Source: Labyrinthula sp. Ha
Lineage: Eukaryota > Sar > Bigyra > Labyrinthulida > Labyrinthulaceae
Assembly (NCBI GenBank): GCA_015227615.1
Contig: JAALGZ010000018.1
Location: 186,001-250,000 of the forward strand
Length of the DNA: 64,000 bases
Reading direction: 5' to 3'
The stretch's first letter is position 1. Each line of letters begins with the position of its first letter. The position numbers and the translations under genes were made by a program. Of this stretch, positions 42,711-53,781 are shown piece after piece. Under the pieces are notes generated by a model. The model searched no databases, was not told where the DNA came from, and was given only the letters and a program-made list of their open reading frames with translations.

Positions 42711-44669
42711 ATGAAAGATAAAGAGAACAGAAAAGAGTGGGAAGATATGTGTGATTATGTAGTGTTTTCAACGTGCTTCGACTGTGTTATTAATTTGGAT
42801 ATGTTGAATTTGAAGAAACTTTTAGTTGATAACGATAAAATAATACGTTCCTGGGTGTTCAGAAGGCTGCGAGCGAATGTAACGCCAAAGAAGCCCAGAA
42901 GAAAACGCCTCAGCCCTCAAAAAAATAACGATACCGTAACTTCATTGGCTATGCAAAGAAATATCAAAGAGAATAACAGTTTTTCCTCTAAGAGATTTTC
43001 GGCGAGGGGAACCCAAACACTCTCCTTTTTTTCAGAACCAAGATCGGTAGAAAAAAGCCAAGAGGATTCTACAATGAGCCTCCTAAAATCTAAAAATATT
43101 GCTGAAAATATTATTGTTGGAGGTGATCGATCTCATCTTCTGGATGCATGTGAAGAGCATACTGAGGAAGTATTTTCAAAAGGGCAGACAGGGATTTCTG
43201 CATTCATAGCAAGAAACGAAAAAAGTAGTAAAAAAGATTGCAATGGGACTGAATTTGAGAATCTAAAGGAGAAAAACCGTTCAATTTTCTCACCAGGAAA
43301 TAATGATCCCAATAATGAATCCTTTTCATACCAGCACTCCTGTCAAAGGCAAGCTCGATCACTATCTGTCCCCGAACAAAACAGACGATGCATCAATAAA
43401 TGTATTCCGAAAAAAGAAAATGAAACAAGCTCTAGTAGACCTATTGAAAAAGATACTGGTGACTTCGTTATAGAGAAAAGTGTTAATACAGGCATTGAAT
43501 TAACTGATAGTCTTGATATCATAACGAACCACGAAGTGAAAGGGCGTTATTTAACTGTGGATAGAATCCCTCCGAACCCGACAACCTCCGAAAGTGGTAC
43601 GAAACTAGAAGCAAGTAAGCCTAGGTTTACTGGTTTTACGAAGTGGATAGTTCAGGCTGACGAAACATCAAGAGTGGCCACTAGTGTGGGAGAAATGAAG
43701 GTCATTCAAAACTCCTCGCTGGTAGCTACTACAGCAAGCGAGATCTCTCAAAATAAAACCAAGGACTTAGAGAATACGATTGCAATGGAGGATAGTATGC
43801 CGGTTCATCAACAACATTACTGTCATAGCTTGAAGACAACTAAGGATAGAAATTTTGGGGGTGTTGAGCTACGTACGAATGCTGGTTATCTGAAACAGGT
43901 AGAAAGTAAGCGCTACTTGTTAAAGGAAGAATATATATCACTACGTAAGATGCCCAAACGTAAGACTTCTAGTTTTACTTTGTTTTATGAACAGTTGAAT
44001 GAAGCGTTGAAGCAAGTAGAGAAGGTTACAACATCTTCTCCACAGCTCAAATGTACTACAACCACAGAAAAGACTAAGGAGGTCGTGTCTCCATGTAAAA
44101 AAATTGAGTCTTACAAAACGGGTGAGTCTCCCGTAGTCAGAGTACTCAGAAAACAGCAACGAAGTACTTCTCAGAGGTTTAACTTTCTGAAACCTGAGCT
44201 CAGTTCAAGCTCTAATTCAAATTCAAGTGAAAACTTTCTACGAAACCTACTAAGAAGATCTACAATAGCGAACACTAGAAGAAAAGAGGACAGAGAAGTC
44301 GAAAGGATGTTGATGCAAAGGTTACAACAAAATAAACAAACTGAATACACAAGACTATTGAATAGGATGAGAAGACAACCTCATCCTCCAGCAGTTCGCA
44401 GTATCAGTACCGCCAGTACAAAGAGTATGAGTCTAAATAGCAGAAGGGTCGCACGAGTCTTTCAGCATCCACAGAGACGTCTTGTCAAAGTTTCCAAAGA
44501 TAGCTTGCAGGAGCCCTTCGCTACTAAAGTATCAGAGGTTAGCTTCAACTCTACACAAGGCTCAAAGCGTTCCCCTGTGCGGCGATATCAATCAGGAGTG
44601 GGCACTACAGTCAACCTAACTAAATCATACTTGCAGGAAATATCGGATTTATTAGATACTTCACTCTGA
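42711..44669 (+). CDS. Uncharacterised Ser/Arg/Lys-rich, mostly disordered protein
   Basis: Intronless, 652 aa. I do not recognise it. Only residues about 10-50 look folded (YVVFSTCFDCVINLDML, KIIRSWVFRRLRAN). Then comes a basic stretch with TPKKPRRKRLSPQKN, a likely nuclear localisation signal, followed by a long low-complexity region rich in Ser, Thr, Asn and Lys. The C-terminal third has dense Arg clusters (LRNLLRRSTIANTRRKEDR; RRVARVFQHPQRRLVK). The many Ser-Pro, Thr and Arg residues would suit a phosphorylated chromatin, cytoskeletal or centromere factor, but nothing decides. The long frame with gene-like codon use and tight spacing to DNAJC17 support a real gene. Confidence 0.75.
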   Translation: MKDKENRKEWEDMCDYVVFSTCFDCVINLDMLNLKKLLVDNDKIIRSWVFRRLRANVTPKKPRRKRLSPQKNNDTVTSLAMQRNIKENNSFSSKRFSARGTQTLSFFSEPRSVEKSQEDSTMSLLKSKNIAENIIVGGDRSHLLDACEEHTEEVFSKGQTGISAFIARNEKSSKKDCNGTEFENLKEKNRSIFSPGNNDPNNESFSYQHSCQRQARSLSVPEQNRRCINKCIPKKENETSSSRPIEKDTGDFVIEKSVNTGIELTDSLDIITNHEVKGRYLTVDRIPPNPTTSESGTKLEASKPRFTGFTKWIVQADETSRVATSVGEMKVIQNSSLVATTASEISQNKTKDLENTIAMEDSMPVHQQHYCHSLKTTKDRNFGGVELRTNAGYLKQVESKRYLLKEEYISLRKMPKRKTSSFTLFYEQLNEALKQVEKVTTSSPQLKCTTTTEKTKEVVSPCKKIESYKTGESPVVRVLRKQQRSTSQRFNFLKPELSSSSNSNSSENFLRNLLRRSTIANTRRKEDREVERMLMQRLQQNKQTEYTRLLNRMRRQPHPPAVRSISTASTKSMSLNSRRVARVFQHPQRRLVKVSKDSLQEPFATKVSEVSFNSTQGSKRSPVRRYQSGVGTTVNLTKSYLQEISDLLDTSL

Positions 44670-44902
44670 GCATATTGCAGTTAGGTATCTGCAAAAAAAC
44701 ATACTGGAAAAGGCTTCTGACAAAAAAAGAGGACATAGAATAAAAAGCCTATACCTTAGGCTTTTAACATAAAATGAGGAGCTAGCTGGATTAAAAGTAT
44801 CAAGGGAGAAATACCCTCGCCATCACCAAGACTTCCATAAGAAAACTCCATAGGACCGTATGCAACGAGTCAACTGAACAGCTTGATTTTAAAACATTCA
44901 CC

Positions 44903-46003
44903 TCACTCCTCAATAAGCCACCTCATTCTTTTTTGCTGGAAAGTACTACTGAATTTTGTGGTCGCATTGCCTACTCTTGTCTCTTCTATGTACTGCTCTT
45001 TAGGTGTCGTAGGATTCTTGGTGCTCATGGAAACACATGTTCCCTCATCCAATTCTGTGTTATTCTCCTCAATAAGCTCCCCAAGTTCCATACTTTGTAT
45101 CAGTAGGTTCTTGTGACCTTTGGCCCAACTTAGAATTCTACATGAAGATCTTGCAACAAACTCAACTTCCGCACTCAATTTTACCTGCTCAACCACTGCT
45201 TCTAGCAACTCCCTGCACTGACCCCAGACACCAAGATCACAATTACTTATCAGGACAAAAGCCTCTTTCCAAAAAGTCCATGCAGACATGTTCCCCTCAA
45301 AAAGAGTCAATATGAAGCTCAACTCAAAGGCACCAAGAAACAAGCCAAACTGACCATGGAAATGAATATCTAAAAACATGTTAAAGATCGGTGAGTTATC
45401 AAATGACAAAGCTGTAATTTTTTTGGAATCTTTGAATAGTGAGATATATGGTGAGTTTTTGTCTTTGCCGTTCCTATATTCTTGAACTATTTGTTTTCTA
45501 TGTGGTACTTTCGGAAACTCTATTGCAATTTCAGGAGATAGAATATTATTCAACGGTATCAAAAACCGTTTTAACGTTGAAAGATAAATATTTTTTGTAA
45601 GACGTTTCCAAGAAGCCTTGTTTGCTTTTGTTGTAAGAAAAGGACCAAGCGAACCTATGTCCTGTGGGGTCAAGGTGAAATCACTAATAACTTCAAAGCT
45701 TTCGAGGTTTTCATTATAGGAGAGATAAAGAAGAATTGTGTTGTTAGGAATTTTTGTCACTTGTATTGCAGTTCCATTCGAGGCGTCGTTCCTTGCTGAG
45801 ATTGAACTCTCTATTGGTTCCTCGTCGTTGTATAAGAATATTGTACTTATTGAATTTGGAGTTGATAGAGTCAAAAAAAGAGGAAAATCAGATACGTCCA
45901 ATGAATGAAATCCGTAAAATTTTGGACCAGGTGTGTGCGGTGTCATGTTGAGCCATATGGTTGTGTTATCTGGACAACCTCTTATTATGATGTTCTTCCT
46001 CAT
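44903..46003 (-). CDS. AAR2: AAR2-like U5 snRNP assembly factor
   Basis: Intronless, 366 aa, ATG at 46003. AAR2 holds Prp8 during U5 snRNP maturation until Brr2 replaces it. Family blocks: TPGPKFYGFHSL (like GPKFRGVKMIP), FLTLST, LGPFLTTKANKASWKRLTKN at the domain border, then a helical C-terminal domain with FGLFLGAFELSFILTLFEG, MSAWTFWKEAFVLIS and LGVWGQCRELLEAVVEQ. Length is close to human AAR2 (384 aa). It diverges from fibrillarin over 213 bp, pairing two RNP biogenesis factors. Confidence 0.8.
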   Translation of the reverse strand: MRKNIIIRGCPDNTTIWLNMTPHTPGPKFYGFHSLDVSDFPLFLTLSTPNSISTIFLYNDEEPIESSISARNDASNGTAIQVTKIPNNTILLYLSYNENLESFEVISDFTLTPQDIGSLGPFLTTKANKASWKRLTKNIYLSTLKRFLIPLNNILSPEIAIEFPKVPHRKQIVQEYRNGKDKNSPYISLFKDSKKITALSFDNSPIFNMFLDIHFHGQFGLFLGAFELSFILTLFEGNMSAWTFWKEAFVLISNCDLGVWGQCRELLEAVVEQVKLSAEVEFVARSSCRILSWAKGHKNLLIQSMELGELIEENNTELDEGTCVSMSTKNPTTPKEQYIEETRVGNATTKFSSTFQQKRMRWLIEE

Positions 46004-46216
46004 TTGTTCTGGTATTATGGTAATGTCATCTTATGTTTTTATAGTTCCAATTACCCAAAATTTAATAACTTTGAGAACAAGAAAAACTCTAAAACCATTA
46101 ATAAAAACTTATTGAACTAGAGAGTATTTCTTTGTTTCAACCTAAAATAAAAGCTAACATACAAATTATTCCTTGGAGACTATTTGCAATATCATTACTA
46201 TTGATAATTAGAGAAA
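46004..46216. promoter_or_regulatory. Bidirectional promoter, AAR2 / fibrillarin
   Basis: 213 bp between the start codons, the longest of the convincing divergent promoters here. AT-rich, with no motif I would name confidently. Confidence 0.4.
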
Positions 46217-47101
46217 ATGAGCTTTAGAGGAAGAGGTGGAGGATTCAGAGGCAGAAGTCCAGGTCGTGGAGGAAGAGGTGGTAGAGGTGGAGGATTCAGA
46301 GGCGGTAGAAGCCCTGGACGTGGTGGTAGAGGTGGTCGTGGTGGTGGAAGAGGAGGAGGACGTGGTGGACGAAAACCTGGAATGAGAGGCGGATCAGCAG
46401 TAGTTGTTCAAGAACACAAACACAAAGGAATCTACATTGCAAAAGGAAAAGATGACGCATTATGTACTAAGAATTTAGTTCCTGGAAAAGATGTGTACGG
46501 AGAGAAAAGAATTAGTGTAGAGGTTGGTGAAGAGAAAGTTGAGTACAGAATTTGGAACCCATTCAGATCTAAGATTGCAGCTGGAGTTTTGGGAGGTCTT
46601 GACAATGTTTGGATAGCACCTGGTTCTAAAGTTTTATACCTTGGTGCTGCTTCGGGAACTACAGTATCTCATGTAAGTGATATAGTTGGACCGACAGGAG
46701 TAGTTTATGCAGTTGAGTTTTCTCATAGATCAGGGCGTGATTTAATAAATGTTGCAAAAACGAGACCAAATATTGTCCCCATTATTGAAGATGCAAGACA
46801 TCCATTAAAATATAGAATGTTAATGGGGATGGTAGATACAGTATTTGCTGACGTGGCACAACCGGATCAAGCGAGAATCGTAGCTTTGAACTCAGATTTG
46901 TATTTGAAAAATGGAGGACATTTCTTAATTAGTGTGAAAGCAAGTTGTATTGATAGTACAGCTGCACCAGAGGCGGTTTTTGCACAAGTCGTAGATGAAC
47001 TCAAGCGTAATAAATTTTCACCTAAAGAACAGCTGACACTTGAGCCATATGAGAGAGATCACGCTATGATTACCGGAGTCTACAGGGCCGCTAAGAATTA
47101 A
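46217..47101 (+). CDS. FBL: Fibrillarin, snoRNP 2'-O-methyltransferase
   Basis: Intronless, 294 aa. Residues 1-58 form a glycine-arginine-rich domain with RGG repeats. Then the standard fold: [51 protein letters not shown] (SAM site), [46 protein letters not shown] and the terminal [13 protein letters not shown]. Fibrillarin methylates rRNA ribose and H2A glutamine in the nucleolus with C/D box snoRNAs. Length and motifs are normal. It is the only gene in the window whose next neighbour downstream is on the same strand. Confidence 0.97.
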   Translation: MSFRGRGGGFRGRSPGRGGRGGRGGGFRGGRSPGRGGRGGRGGGRGGGRGGRKPGMRGGSAVVVQEHKHKGIYIAKGKDDALCTKNLVPGKDVYGEKRISVEVGEEKVEYRIWNPFRSKIAAGVLGGLDNVWIAPGSKVLYLGAASGTTVSHVSDIVGPTGVVYAVEFSHRSGRDLINVAKTRPNIVPIIEDARHPLKYRMLMGMVDTVFADVAQPDQARIVALNSDLYLKNGGHFLISVKASCIDSTAAPEAVFAQVVDELKRNKFSPKEQLTLEPYERDHAMITGVYRAAKN

Positions 47102-50100
47102 TCTGTTCCTTCTAAGTTTATCTTCCATGGAGAAAAATACTTATGTTCTAATTGATGAATATTAGGATATAAACATGTGTTTCACGCTAGAGAGATTCTT
47201 CTTTGTAAAGATCTGCATTTCTATAGTTAGTGGAGACAGGTCTCAGCATGCTGATGTTTCTGATGGGTTTATTCTTCACTCCCATTGAAGTCTCCCTAGA
47301 AAGAAATAAGTGAGAAGTGGTATATGACTCATCTTTGCTCTTCTCGTCAAGTGTGAACAGTATGACTGATTAAACCAGAAAAAGTTTTTTTCTTGTCACG
47401 AAACTTACTCATTTAAGCAAACATATTTTATTAGTTGATCGACTTGAATTTGCAGTCCATTTAGAGGACATGAAATAAAAATCATGCCCCAGTTGGAAAA
47501 TATGAGCAAAATCTTATTTTTTCGAGACCTTTCTTTTGCTTTTAGTCGAAATAATTTGTGGTGCATGTTTTTCATTTCTTACCATTTTCCCATTTGAACT
47601 GTACACTTATAGAGATGGTTCAATACATCGTTTATTCTTGCTTAATTAGGATATATTGTTGTTTGGACAGAGCAAAATGTTGGAATAAAACTGAAATTAA
47701 ACCCAAATGTAGAGATTAATTTACGCGTAAGTCAGGCCTGCAAAACATGAATGATGATAGGCATTTTTTAATGAAAAAATATTTTCCTAGCAAAGGAGTG
47801 TATGAACCCACTGAATAGACTTCCTATTTCAGAGCTACTCATAATTCTTGAGTTTATGGCTTTATAAATTCATGCAGGTACAATTTACGTATTAAAAAAA
47901 CTCAATGCTTCCAAGAAATTTGTGAAAAATAATATCTATTTTGAAGTAATGTCAAAAATGTTACAGTAGTTCATAGAAAAGACTAGAATAGGTGCAGAGT
48001 TCTAATATCACCCATGATTTCTAGTGACATTGAAATTTAAGATATTAAAGAATACTGATTCTGCAATTGCGTTGCACATTCATTGTAGTTTCAAACCTCT
48101 AACCTCAAACTCTCCATCGTGCTAGTTATGATCATCAGCTCTAATAGTTGCCACCTTGCTAATGAAGACTAGGTTATTAATTAAGATTAAATCCCTGAAG
48201 AACCAAATAAAAATTAATTAACCTAGATTGTCTGAAGTTATTGAGTTAATCGATTTAAGGTCTTTGACCTGTCATAATGACTTATATTGATAAGGTGTGT
48301 TACTCAATTTGTTGGAGCATGCCTAGTGCCAACTAATTTTGCATTCATATACATAGTTAGCTTTTTTTTCTGTGGTTATTTTATAATAAGGTTTTAATAC
48401 CCTCTAGAATACTTGTTTTGATCTATTCTGGCAATATTTGTTTCAGATGGTTACTTAGGTCTCAAGTGGAGTAGTGTGCTTCTGTGTAGAATTCTTAGCC
48501 TTAATTCGGATCTTGCTTCCTGTAAATCTGGTCATTTGGTTAAGTAATTGTTTCTGAGCTCATAGTCCAAAAATACTAAGCCATCTAAATACTAACATAA
48601 CTACTCATAATACATTTATTAAATAATACACATCTAAAGTGAACTCAAGTAGCCTCTCGTATACAGCTTAATTGCTAGGTGTTATTGTTTCTACTGAGCA
48701 TGAAGCATTATCTATGGGAATAAACGGATTGTCACGCAGAAAACACTTGGTCAACCACGCATTTTTCGAGTCAATGTACCTGTTTCTTTTTGCTACATTT
48801 CTACCTCCACAATTTTGCCAAAGTATAAAACACAGGAAATTTGATAGAGTTTTAATCACTGCTCCACCTGATCAAGTGACAATCTTTGAGACTTATAGTT
48901 TAGGGATTACTACCACCCAGAGAACATGGTTAATGTTTTGTGTTGTATCTGATTCTACTTTTTGGGGCTCTAGACATGGCCCGTGCCAAGTTACAGAAAA
49001 TTGGCACCCTGTTACATTTGCCGATGTATATTTGCTCTAGGTTGTACGTATATATTCCCAAATGATGTTCCAAAACTTAACCATACATCTTCAAGTAAAA
49101 ACCAAGCCCAACTCCCTTCCTCTGGGTTCTATGGCAGGATTATCTACAACTGAAAACTATGAATTTATTCTTTGTTTCTAAAGTTTTAGACGAATGTACC
49201 GTGGGTTACGCTTTGGTAAGTGAACCTCATTTGCCAGAGAGCAGCAATTTAACCGAGGCTAGGATGTGGATTAGAACAGAGGGAAAACTTTACTAGCTAC
49301 CTATACAATGGCGAAGTATTCGTAAGTTATAACAAGATGCTAACCCGTTTTCCATATGCCTTCTCTTTCTCAGTATAGATCCATTTAGGTAGTGAAGTTG
49401 TCAATCCCATCGTTTATAAGATATTATAGCGACTGGGTTGTATTTAAGAGTTTTACACCAACAACTGATACAAGAATACTCTTTTTCTGATGTATTTGGC
49501 TCTTAGCTTAATTAATATAGGTACCCAGCTGTTAGAATGCTTCACTAATCCGAGAAGCACATAACTTAGCAGCCAATGCAGCCCTCTTGGACATATTTTC
49601 GCTGTCTAAGTTTAGATTAGTGAATGCTAACATTTTTTTAATATAGGGTTGATATTACTCTCTTATTTGTTACTGTTATTAAGACTTAATCACACAGTGC
49701 ATCAGGGCGAGAATTTACCTACTTGTTCAGTGCTAACTTGGCGAATTGTACTTGAACGTGATATTTTTCACGTTACTGTACACACAAGTTCCTAGGCACT
49801 TGCACAAAATAGAAACCCACCTAGTTGCGTAATCTTCCTAACTTGTCTTTTGGCTACTCCTGTAGCTAACAGCTAAACTCTAACTTCACAAGATTTTCTT
49901 TGAAATTTTACAATATTTTATCTGAAGATGGTCTTAGGAAATAAATGGAGTAAACTCGATTCTTCAAACTTATTTTCTTAGAGTGAACAGAGTATGTAAC
50001 AAAGGATGCCCAACCTGTGAGTAAAATGGAACCATGAACTAAGTTATTCGTTGAAAAACGAGTTCTGCAATATAATTGTGAACTTGGATTAACATTAATA

Positions 50101-50586
50101 CTAATTTCTGATAAATGAATAATATTTTTTCAGGTTTACAGAATTGCTGCCAGTTCTGGTTCTCTTTTTTCTCATGCACCCTTGCTGAGGTCTTTGTTCT
50201 ATTGTAACGATTAATCATGTGAAAATTAGATATTAACTAATCACCCGATGCCTATTTTTTCTCAACTCTTTGAAATTCGGTTGTACACCAAATATCTATG
50301 GCATTTCTTTCATAGGTCTTACAAGCAGAGAGAGAAGTTGAACATCGTTTAAAAACAAAAAGCGTTATATTTTATACTATTTCAACTGCAAGATGAGGGT
50401 GCAAAATGTTGTTAAAGTAAATACTGAGAGTACACTTTGTATTCGGAGAATTAACTAGAATTTTGGCTTTTATGTTTTTTATAATTCGTATCTTAAAAGT
50501 GTTCCTGTGTAACAAACTGGTATAAAATGATGGATTCAGTGCAGTTTGGAACAATCCCATGTTAAGCTAAGTAGGTCACGCCAAAC
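47102..50586. other. Gene desert of about 3.5 kb
   Basis: AT-rich. Frames on both strands at about 48668-49040 reach 122 codons but have no familiar motif, and their overlap suggests chance. No repeat family or RNA is apparent. Confidence 0.55.
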
Positions 50587-51844
50587 ATGAATCCTTTTAT
50601 ACTAGTTTTAGCCGTTTGTTTATTTTCTCTAGCATCAACACAATTTATCAACCCAACAACGTAAAAGCTTTGTCTCGTTGATTTTTAGTAAAACCGACTG
50701 CCGATCATGTTGCGAACAGCTAGCAGAGAAGGGGATTAACTCAACCGAGTGTGAGGCTGGCTGTAAGTTATATGACGATGGTAGATCTAACCAGATTGTT
50801 TCCAGTTTGTACAGAAGTTTAGAAGATTTTAGCTCTATTGATAATGGAAGAAACGTAAGAACATTAGGTGTCACGAAGGTGGAAAATGTTGTGTTTACTT
50901 GTGTTGACGGGAATCTGGCGGAATTGGAAGAGTTTGCACCTTTTGTTCAAGAGGTGGTGAATGCGGAAACTTGCCAAAGCTGCTGCCTAGAAGCAAACTC
51001 TGAATTTGATGTGAATAGGCTTGTAGACTCTCAGCCGACATGTTTGGATACCTGTCAAGATTTTAGTCCAGGTGATAACAGCTTTGAACTCTGTTTGAAT
51101 CTTAATGAACCTGATGAAGTGTTTGGCTGTTTCTGGGCTGCTGATTTTAGAGCCTATGGTAAAAGTCGAATGCTTGAACAGGAAATTTTTTGTCTAATAG
51201 ATGGAAATGTTGCCGCAACCGGTGCACCAACACAATCACCCTCCGCAAGTCCGGATGATGCGTTTTTCGAGGATGTTGATGCGAGAATAGTTTTCCCTAT
51301 AGTCGCAGTATTGGGTGGTCTGTGTGGTTTGCTTGTATTCATTGCATTTCTGCGGTCTATAAGAAAGAAGCGCGATGACGCGCTTACCAACTTACCCCAA
51401 GCCAAGCAGATCCAGAACACTGCAGATAGCCCAGACACATCCACTGGCAAGAAGAATAACTCATCCCATTGGTGGAAATTCTGGTCCAAACCTGATCTTC
51501 AAATTGTTTCAATGTCTATTAATGAGCGACGAACTAATCGACCAAGTGGCCTTCGAGCCTCGGAGATGTTTCCCGTGAACGATCTAGCACGCCATACAAC
51601 TGGTGGGTGGCTGGGTTTATGGGGAAGAGGGCCTAGTGTTCGAACCGGGACAGGGCCTACACCAAACTTAGATAGCTTAGAGAATGAAGAAGTTGGAAAT
51701 CGAGGAAATGGTTTGTGGAACAATTTTTGGAGACGAACAGATGCCACTGACCTAGTTAGTAGAAATACTAATGAGGCCCAGATTCAACCTGAGCGGAGGC
51801 CATATACGGTAAGTCAGAAAAAAGGTCGCAAGTTTTTTAGATGA
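50587..51844 (+). CDS. Cysteine-rich type I membrane protein, paralogue A
   Basis: Exons 50587-50660 and 50689-51844 (28-nt intron) give 409 aa. Signal peptide at 1-19 (MNPFILVLAVCLFSLAST). The outer part holds two copies of a Cys module: CxxCC then CxxxC at 29-50 (CRSCC...CEAGC) and 120-147 (CQSCC...CLDTC). Each is followed by an FxCxDGN-like end (VFTCVDGNLA at 94-103, IFCLIDGNVA at 191-200). A short PT stretch (APTQSPSASPDD) precedes a membrane helix at about 225-247 and a basic, Trp-containing cytosolic tail of 160 residues. I know no named domain that matches. The gene is tail-to-tail with its paralogue. Receptor or wall-anchor functions would be guesses. Confidence 0.8.
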
Positions 51845-52026
51845 AGGTACGCTTGTACATTAATAGCAGTTTATTTGGATTAGTTTAACTCGCTATGACC
51901 GAGAATTTTGAATGTGTGGTATGGAATAAAAGGAATATAAAAGTTAATATGCGGATATACATTTTCGCAACAAATACTAGCAGAAAACTTTTTCTGTTCT
52001 CATTGACCTCTTTCACAAACCAAAGT

Positions 52027-53781
52027 TTAAAAGAAGGATGAATCTGCAGGGTCTGGAGCATGTGGTCTGGTTCTAATAGCTCTGTTCTTTGGTGGGGCTG
52101 AAAGAATATCTAACTGTTCATGCTGCATAGAATCTTGCAACAAAAAACTTACAGGGCGACTTTCAACTGATCCTTTTCGGTCTGGAAGGGTATGACCTAA
52201 TCCAGGAGGCATAGGGGATGATCTCGCAAACTTGACTTTGCTGCCTCTCCCAACCCGTCTAGACGGGCTCTGCGAGCCACCGCCAGATCCACTTGGGTTA
52301 GAATGGTTCGATGAAACCATTTGGTAAGTCAAAGTAGTTGAAGGCCGAGATCGAATACCAGGGTTAATCTCTGTCTCGTCAAGAAGTCCTTTGTCCAAGA
52401 TGGAACTGATCCTTCTCTTATGTCGGATTCGCGCAAGGACAAGAAGCGAAAAGCATGCAACCAAACAGGTAAACAAGAACAAAGTGATTGCCAAGAGAAA
52501 CCAAAGCTCTTCTGAGAAAGTGTCATTATTGCCCTCATCGTCTCTTGTTGGTGGTTCGGTTGCAGCGGCATCTTTAGATGGTGAGCGTGTAGGTGCTATG
52601 AAACCTTCAAATGTTGGAGCATCTGTGGGTCTAAAACTTGGGCTTAATGTAGGAAAAACAGTTGGGTTGAAAGTTGGTTCCAAATTTGGTTCAAACGAGG
52701 GAGATTTTGTCGGCCTAAAACTGGGGCTTAATGTAGGTGACTCAGTCGGATTAAACGTTGGATCTCCAATAGGTTCAAAAGTTGGTTCAAACGAAGGAGA
52801 TTTTGTCGGCCTAAAACTGGGGCTTAATGTAGGTGACACGGTTGGATTGAAAGTTGGATCTCCAATAGGTTCAAAAGTTGGTTCAAATGATGGAGTTAGT
52901 GTAGGAGTAACACTTGGGCTTAATGTAGGTGAAACGGTTGGATTGAAAGTTGGATCTCCAATAGGTTCAAAGGTAGGTTCAAATGACGGAGAATTTGTTT
53001 CATCTTCGTCAATTTCAACAACTTCACCATTCACACAAGAAAATGTTCCTTCTTCAACTTTGGTTTGGGCAAAGTATGTAAAATCAATAGATACTAAGCA
53101 ACCGAATCTTACCCTGTGATCATTAATATTATCCATATTAAAGCAATCCCTCTCATCAGAAACTCCACAAGCATCCTAAGCGGTTAGAATAAAATTAAAT
53201 TTACTTCACAAGCATCAGTACTGAAGTCGTCTGGTGGGCCCTCATCAATTTGTGAATTCAAACTGTTACAACAACTTTGGCAAGTACTTTGGGAAGCTAT
53301 AGTATCACCAATTTCTTCTGAAACAAGTCTATTTTCTCTAGTAATTAGTTGTGTTGAAGAAACATCTGAACCTGGTGCACAACGAGTCATAACAATATTG
53401 TTGTCAAAATTATTATCATCTTCCAAAAGAGCTGTCAGACCTTGAAATCTGAAATCTCTTCCCATTTCACAACCTCTTCGAGCATCGTTTAACACGTTTT
53501 CATCACCTATTCCAAGTCCATCAATATCTTGACATTCGATGCTTCCACCAGCTACATCTGGATCTCTATTACATGAATCGAGACAAAAATCAAGATCTAA
53601 ATTATTGACTAAATTATCAGCAGCCCTACAACATAACTCACAACCTTCGATACTTTAAAATAAAAAAAAAGCAAATGTCATACCCTAAACCGCCTACAAG
53701 CGGTGTATCCGCTGATTCCTCAGTTTGAGCTTGAGTCGTTACAGCAAGAGCTAGGAGGAGCAAGAAAACTCTTGAGTCCAT
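52027..53781 (-). CDS. Cysteine-rich type I membrane protein with PT repeats, paralogue B
   Basis: Exons 53781-53684, 53652-53205 and 53175-52027 (31- and 29-nt introns) give 564 aa. Signal peptide at 1-18. Two Cys modules mirror paralogue A: CELCC...CLDSC at 37-60 and CQSCC...CEDAC at 157-185, with TFSCVNGEV closing the second. Residues about 244-390 are a Pro/Thr/Ser repeat (see repeat entry), then a membrane helix at about 406-431 and a basic tail. Intron 1 lies in the same phase and at the same distance before the first Cys as in paralogue A. PT-rich stalks are common in diatom and other stramenopile surface proteins. A cell-surface role is an inference. Confidence 0.82.
52600..53020 (-). 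repeat. Coding tandem repeat, PT-rich units
   Basis: About four degenerate copies of a 27-32 residue unit built from SPSFEPTFEPIGDPTFNP, VSPTLSPS and SFRPTKSP. The DNA units are similar enough that the + strand also stays open across the array for 242 codons, a shadow frame only. Confidence 0.85.

Noticed and set aside
48668-49040. Overlapping frames on both strands
   Set aside because: Neither has motifs or protein-like composition; their overlap suggests a chance gap in stops.
52391-53119. A 242-codon frame on the + strand
   Set aside because: It is the antisense shadow of the PT-repeat coding array; its Val/Gly-rich text mirrors the repeat.
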